DNA of 64,000 nt, taken from NCBI GenBank assembly GCA_032027085.1, contig JAVSMS010000001.1, forward strand, positions 4,503,730-4,567,729. The letters run 5' to 3'. The notes beneath the pieces are model-generated. The model saw nothing but the letters and a program-made list of their open reading frames with translations. It was not told where the DNA came from and ran no database searches. How positions within the stretch are numbered: position 1 is the stretch's first letter; every line of letters begins with the position of its first letter. Source of the stretch: Pseudorhodoplanes sp. Lineage in GTDB: Bacteria > Pseudomonadota > Alphaproteobacteria > Rhizobiales > Xanthobacteraceae. Below are positions 60,806-64,000 of the stretch, piece after piece. The position numbers and the translations under genes are program-made.

Positions 60806-62189
60806 GGCCAGGAAACCCATCCAAGAATTTGGCAAAAATCAGAAGTTTGTAATCATCGAAGCGCCTAGCTACGATCTGTACTCCGAGCGGCAAGCCGCGA
60901 TCGCCTTGTAGCAGCGGCAATGACATTGTCGGGGCGTAGCACATGGTCCAGATCAGAGAATGGTCTTCTGGGTCAGGGGCGTCCAAGCCTACGGGCGCTA
61001 CGTCGGCCGCACTCGGACATAAAAGCACATCAAATCGTTGATCAAGCAGCTGATCGAACTGCCTAGCTAACCTGCTCTGTTCGGCAAGCGCGCCTTCATA
61101 GTCCTCAACGCAAATCTGTCGACCCTCTACAATAATGTCCGCAAGAAGCTGACTGAATGCCGCGCCAGCCCGCTCCCACTCCATCTTAAAGTAGTAAGAA
61201 AGCGCTTTGTGATAGATCGTGCGATGCACGTCATGGGCGTGGTCGAACTCGACTGGCAGCCGAAATTTCGCCACCTCTACGCCTTGCCCCTCTAGCCATC
61301 GCCCGACGCTCTCAATACCGCGTTTAACATCGGGGTGCTCGAGATGCGATTTAGGTCCCTCAATAATCGCAACACGCCAATGCCTATCGCCAATCCCATG
61401 CCGCCGCGGATCGGAAAATTCGCGATCGACAATAGGATAATTCGGTCCGGTGACCCGCAAGACGTCGAATAGCAATGCAGCGTCAGCGACCGACCGCGTC
61501 ATCATCGCGACAGTGTCCAGCGTGTCGGTGGTTTTCAGCATTGCCGTCCGCGGAACGGTTCCGTACGAGGGCTTGAATCCGTAGACTCCACAATAGCTCG
61601 CGGGTCGGATCGTGGAGGCAGCAGTCTGGCTCGCCAAGGCCACCGGCACCATGCAGGCGGCTACCGCGGCGGCCGAACCGCTTGAGGACGTGCCAGTGCT
61701 GCGCGCGAGATCCCACGGGTTCCGCGTACCTGGTGCTGCATGAACCGCGAATTCGGAAGTCGCGAGCTTGCCGGCTATGATGCCACCGCGGCGGCGCAGA
61801 GATGTAACCGCGCGAGCGTCGTTGCCAGGCGTATAGTCGGCAAAAATTGCGCTTCCGTGCTTGGTCGGCATATCGGCAGTATTAAAGATGTCTTTCACGC
61901 CAATCGGCAGACCGAATACTGGGCCTGGCAAATTCACCCGTCCATTTAGCTGCCGCAATGTCGCGTCCGCTTGCCGTGCTCTTTGACGCAGCAGTTCGGG
62001 ATTCCACCAAGTCCAAGCGCGTACGTCGTTTTCACAACGCGCTGAAATGTCGGCGCAGCTCATGCAATATTCTTCGACGGAAATTTGTCCAGTTCGAAGC
62101 AGGGTCAAGAATTCCGTCGCGGTCAACACGGCCACGCTATTGCTCTGTTCGATGATCGGCGGCAAACGCCGGCGCGTATGAGAACTCAT
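60798..62189 (-). CDS. Amidase-signature family protein (GatA-like)
   Basis: A 463-residue amidase with the Ser-cisSer-Lys triad: Lys99 in 'FGLPIGVKDIFNTAD', Ser168 in 'STGTSSSGSAAAVAA', and nucleophile Ser192 in 'ASQTAASTIRPASYCGVYGFK'. The two glycines usual before the nucleophile are Ala here, a modest oxyanion-loop change. Such enzymes release ammonia from, or hydrolyse, amides, including glutamine in GatA. It is unusual inside a nucleotide-sugar locus. Its start overlaps the N-acetyl sugar amidotransferase stop by four bases and its stop overlaps the GNAT start by eight. It may feed ammonia to that amidotransferase (inference). More AT-rich than the backbone. Confidence 0.85.
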   Translation of the reverse strand: MSSHTRRRLPPIIEQSNSVAVLTATEFLTLLRTGQISVEEYCMSCADISARCENDVRAWTWWNPELLRQRARQADATLRQLNGRVNLPGPVFGLPIGVKDIFNTADMPTKHGSAIFADYTPGNDARAVTSLRRRGGIIAGKLATSEFAVHAAPGTRNPWDLARSTGTSSSGSAAAVAACMVPVALASQTAASTIRPASYCGVYGFKPSYGTVPRTAMLKTTDTLDTVAMMTRSVADAALLFDVLRVTGPNYPIVDREFSDPRRHGIGDRHWRVAIIEGPKSHLEHPDVKRGIESVGRWLEGQGVEVAKFRLPVEFDHAHDVHRTIYHKALSYYFKMEWERAGAAFSQLLADIIVEGRQICVEDYEGALAEQSRLARQFDQLLDQRFDVLLCPSAADVAPVGLDAPDPEDHSLIWTMCYAPTMSLPLLQGDRGLPLGVQIVARRFDDYKLLIFAKFLDGFPGHE

Positions 62190-63295
62190 GGCAATAATTT
62201 CGCTGCTCCCTGCCGTTGTGCACGGAGGATTTCGTGGAATTCTTCTTCGGAATAGCCAGTGATTTCGAGATAGTAATCAAGTGCGCCCGGTCGTTCCGCA
62301 TCTACTGATTTCGCGATCTCGAACGCCTCCTCGCGCGTCATCAAACCTGCCCGAACGTCCTGACTCGCGAAATCCGTTCCACGACCATAACCGCGCTTCA
62401 CCCATTTCGAATAATCATGAACGCCTGGCATTCGACATTCGACGCTCTTGTAACACTTGTACGAGCCCTCGACTTTGTCTTCCTTCCAGCCGTAGCGCTC
62501 CACCAGAAATTCAGTCTGACGCTCATGATCCCAGAACATATAATCTCCGAGATAGATCGCCTTGATGTCAGCCTTGATGAGCTCCTCCCGTGAAGGCGGA
62601 TAGAACATTCGCATTTCAGCCTTGCCGAGATTTTTGCCTATGACCGCATCGGGCCCTTTGCGAACCGAACCAGCCATATGGATGTCTGCCACATTGACAG
62701 CAGAAGACATCTTAAATTCCTGATCGAAGAACGTATCGCGCCCGGAAAACTCCGCTGGGGACTCACCCCAAACAAGAAGCTTGATGCCAAACTTCACCGC
62801 CATCGTTAATGGGAACGCCATGATGCCCGAGTGGCAATGCCAACAGGCATCACCGATCAGCGGTAGCGACTTGCGCGCAAGACGATTCACCAATCCCCGT
62901 TTCGGAGTATACATGATATGATCCACATCAAGTCGCTCAACTACGTTCCAAAGGTTCTCCCAACCAACCTTACTGAACCAGTTGTGACTGAATGTGACAG
63001 CAAGTGGTTTCATTCCATAAATGCGCGTTAGAACATGAAGCTGGAATGCACTGTCTTTCCCGCCACTGATGGGCACCATGCAATCATAGTTGTCTCCCGC
63101 GACACGCTTTGCGTCTTCGAGCAAACTGGCCAGCGCTTTCTCCCGCTTGGCCCAATCAATGCGCATCTTCTCTTCGGATGCACGGCAAGCTTTGCAAATT
63201 CCCATTTCGTCGAAGCCAATGCCCTCCGTAGTGTCGGGCATACAGCACCGTGCGCAATAGCGAAGCTGTGGAAATGGAACCTTCACATCTACCAT
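62186..63295 (-). CDS. N-acetyl sugar amidotransferase (PseA/WbpG/PtmG-like)
   Basis: A 369-residue PP-loop ATP-pyrophosphatase. 'YCARCCMPDTTEGIGFD' and 'CKACR' near the N-terminus are probable metal-binding cysteines, 'VPISGGKDSAFQLHVL' (residues about 75-90) is the PP-loop, and 'GDACWHCHSGIM' is a further cysteine pair. This layout is that of WbpG, PseA and PtmG, which turn an acetamido group of a sugar into an acetamidino group with ammonia. WbpG and PseA homologues normally depend on HisH/HisF-type partners; none is in the window. A very strong ribosome-binding site precedes the ATG at 63295. It heads the amidase-GNAT-oxidoreductase chain. Confidence 0.88.
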   Translation of the reverse strand: MVDVKVPFPQLRYCARCCMPDTTEGIGFDEMGICKACRASEEKMRIDWAKREKALASLLEDAKRVAGDNYDCMVPISGGKDSAFQLHVLTRIYGMKPLAVTFSHNWFSKVGWENLWNVVERLDVDHIMYTPKRGLVNRLARKSLPLIGDACWHCHSGIMAFPLTMAVKFGIKLLVWGESPAEFSGRDTFFDQEFKMSSAVNVADIHMAGSVRKGPDAVIGKNLGKAEMRMFYPPSREELIKADIKAIYLGDYMFWDHERQTEFLVERYGWKEDKVEGSYKCYKSVECRMPGVHDYSKWVKRGYGRGTDFASQDVRAGLMTREEAFEIAKSVDAERPGALDYYLEITGYSEEEFHEILRAQRQGAAKLLP

Positions 63296-63302
63296 CGCTA
63301 TT

Positions 63303-63308
63303 CCTCCT
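63303..63308 (-). promoter_or_regulatory. Strong Shine-Dalgarno for the N-acetyl sugar amidotransferase
   Basis: AGGAGG, seven bases before the ATG at 63295, is the best ribosome-binding site noted in the right half of the window. Together with the 125-base gap upstream (63296-63420), it suggests that the gene at 62186-63295 begins a transcription unit. A weak TATAAA-like element is at about 63309-63314, but no convincing -35 was seen. Confidence 0.6.
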
Positions 63309-63420
63309 TTATACTGTAACCTGGTGCGATCACGTCAGTTCGGCGGTCGATAACCCAAGAACTAGGGCGCCCCGCGTTACCAGCCAAATACTCTTGTAAA
63401 GGGCGCAATGACGGCGATGT

Positions 63421-64000
63421 TCAGCCATGTAATTGCGCAATGGATCTGAATGTCGGCGCTTCCGCGCAACCGACAATGCCGGCAACAAGCGCGTTAGTTG
63501 CCCTTTCGATATCCTCGTCAGCAAATGCATCCTTCTCTAAATTCGAATACTTTCCTAGATCGAAGGAAGCGTGCAACGTGGCAGCTCGCAGGCGCGAACC
63601 GTCTCGACGTGCCCTCTCACGGTCGAACTTGTCCGATAACGCGAAATCAATCGCCGGCCTAAGATCTTCTTCACGTAACACCTTCTGAATATGAGGCACG
63701 CAATCGTAAAAATTGTGCCTGCCGAAGACGATCACTGGCTTACCGAGAATGGCGGCTTCAAGGCCCGCCGTGCCTGTAATCGTGACAACAGCGTCGGCAG
63801 CTTTGACTACATCGACGCCGAGTTCATAGATATCCAGCAAGACCGTATTCTTGAGACGAAGAATTTGCTCGTAGAAGTCACGCGGACGACGTCCAGCGCC
63901 GTAAATAGTCTCCTTGACCGCAAGCACTGCATCCGCTGGCAAGTCGCGTGCGATAGACATAATCGCCCACAGCTGGCTGAAGTACTCGGGCGACATCCAG
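63421..64000 (-). CDS. Capsule-polysaccharide-synthesis-like protein (5' part missing)
   Basis: The visible 193 codons are the C-terminal part of a larger protein; the frame is open to the window edge. 'LAVKETIYGAGRRPRDFYEQILRLKNTVLLD', 'VVKAADAVVTITGTAGLEAAILGKPVIVFGRHNF' and 'YDCVPHIQKV' match the C-terminal nucleotide-binding half of KpsC/KpsS-type (Capsule_synth) GT-B proteins, which add Kdo or related acids. The conserved HP pair of that family is replaced by 'KE' here. The last 40 residues are Lys/Asp-rich. It ends 125 bases before the amidotransferase gene and may be part of the same locus. Confidence 0.75.
   Translation of the reverse strand, partial: WMSPEYFSQLWAIMSIARDLPADAVLAVKETIYGAGRRPRDFYEQILRLKNTVLLDIYELGVDVVKAADAVVTITGTAGLEAAILGKPVIVFGRHNFYDCVPHIQKVLREEDLRPAIDFALSDKFDRERARRDGSRLRAATLHASFDLGKYSNLEKDAFADEDIERATNALVAGIVGCAEAPTFRSIAQLHG

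Noticed and set aside
45431-64000. Pseudaminic acid pathway
   Set aside because: The dehydratase and aminotransferase are LegB- and LegC-like and PtmE is present; no PseB, PseC or clear PseG was seen. The two unassigned proteins leave some doubt.
1-64000. CRISPR array, tRNA or rRNA genes, prophage or insertion sequence
   Set aside because: No regularly spaced repeats, no cloverleaf or rRNA-like stretch, and no transposase, integrase or phage structural motif was found by reading.

Overview
The window reads as a high-GC alphaproteobacterial chromosome segment, most likely from Hyphomicrobiales in the Bradyrhizobium/Xanthobacter neighbourhood. The evidence is indirect: GC-rich third codon positions, frequent GTG and TTG starts, Bug-type solute receptors, paired HupE-like genes, short palindromes of the 'atgcccgcg...cgcgggcat' kind between genes, and a GnnA/GnnB-like pair that fits the 2,3-diaminoglucose lipid A of that lineage. 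No rRNA, tRNA, CRISPR array, integrase or insertion sequence was recognised. No database search was run; calls rest on motifs, lengths and gene order.

Region 1 (1-21.2 kb) is an ordinary metabolic backbone: a LysE exporter (cut by the window edge), an SDR with an altered catalytic pair, YccF, a fumarylacetoacetate-hydrolase-family enzyme, a thiM-thiE-thiD operon behind a TPP riboswitch, a Bug-type receptor divergent from a FAD monooxygenase, two overlapping HupE-like membrane proteins, a stand-alone Lrp-type RAM domain, an EamA transporter, a diheme cytochrome c, a cytochrome c', a molybdenum hydroxylase large subunit without its usual partners, an RND efflux pair and murJ.

Region 2 (21.3-45.3 kb, all minus strand) supplies surface-sugar precursors and assembly. 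It holds the GnnA/GnnB-like pair, a transaldolase, ManC (GDP-mannose), Ugd plus a UDP-glucuronate 4-epimerase (UDP-galacturonate), and a TviB/WbpA-like UDP-HexNAc 6-dehydrogenase. With these are five glycosyltransferases, three asparagine-synthetase-like proteins, an MBOAT/SGNH acylation pair and two FkbM methyltransferases. Uronic acid synthesis next to asparagine-synthetase-like enzymes suggests a polysaccharide with amidated uronic acids.

Region 3 (45.4-64 kb, all minus strand) looks like a legionaminic-acid-type nonulosonic acid locus. It has a PtmE-like CBS nucleotidyltransferase, LegB, LegC, LegG, LegI and LegF homologues, a second (SpsF-like) cytidylyltransferase, and two unassigned proteins that could be the transferases. 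A second amino-sugar module follows (DegT aminotransferase, Gfo/Idh oxidoreductase, GNAT). It is translationally coupled to an amidase and a PseA/WbpG-type N-acetyl sugar amidotransferase. The amidase-amidotransferase pairing is the most unusual arrangement in the window. A capsule-synthesis-like gene is cut by the right edge. Parts of region 3 (about 51.8-52.7, 56-57 and 60-64 kb) look more AT-rich than the backbone, suggesting acquisition by transfer.
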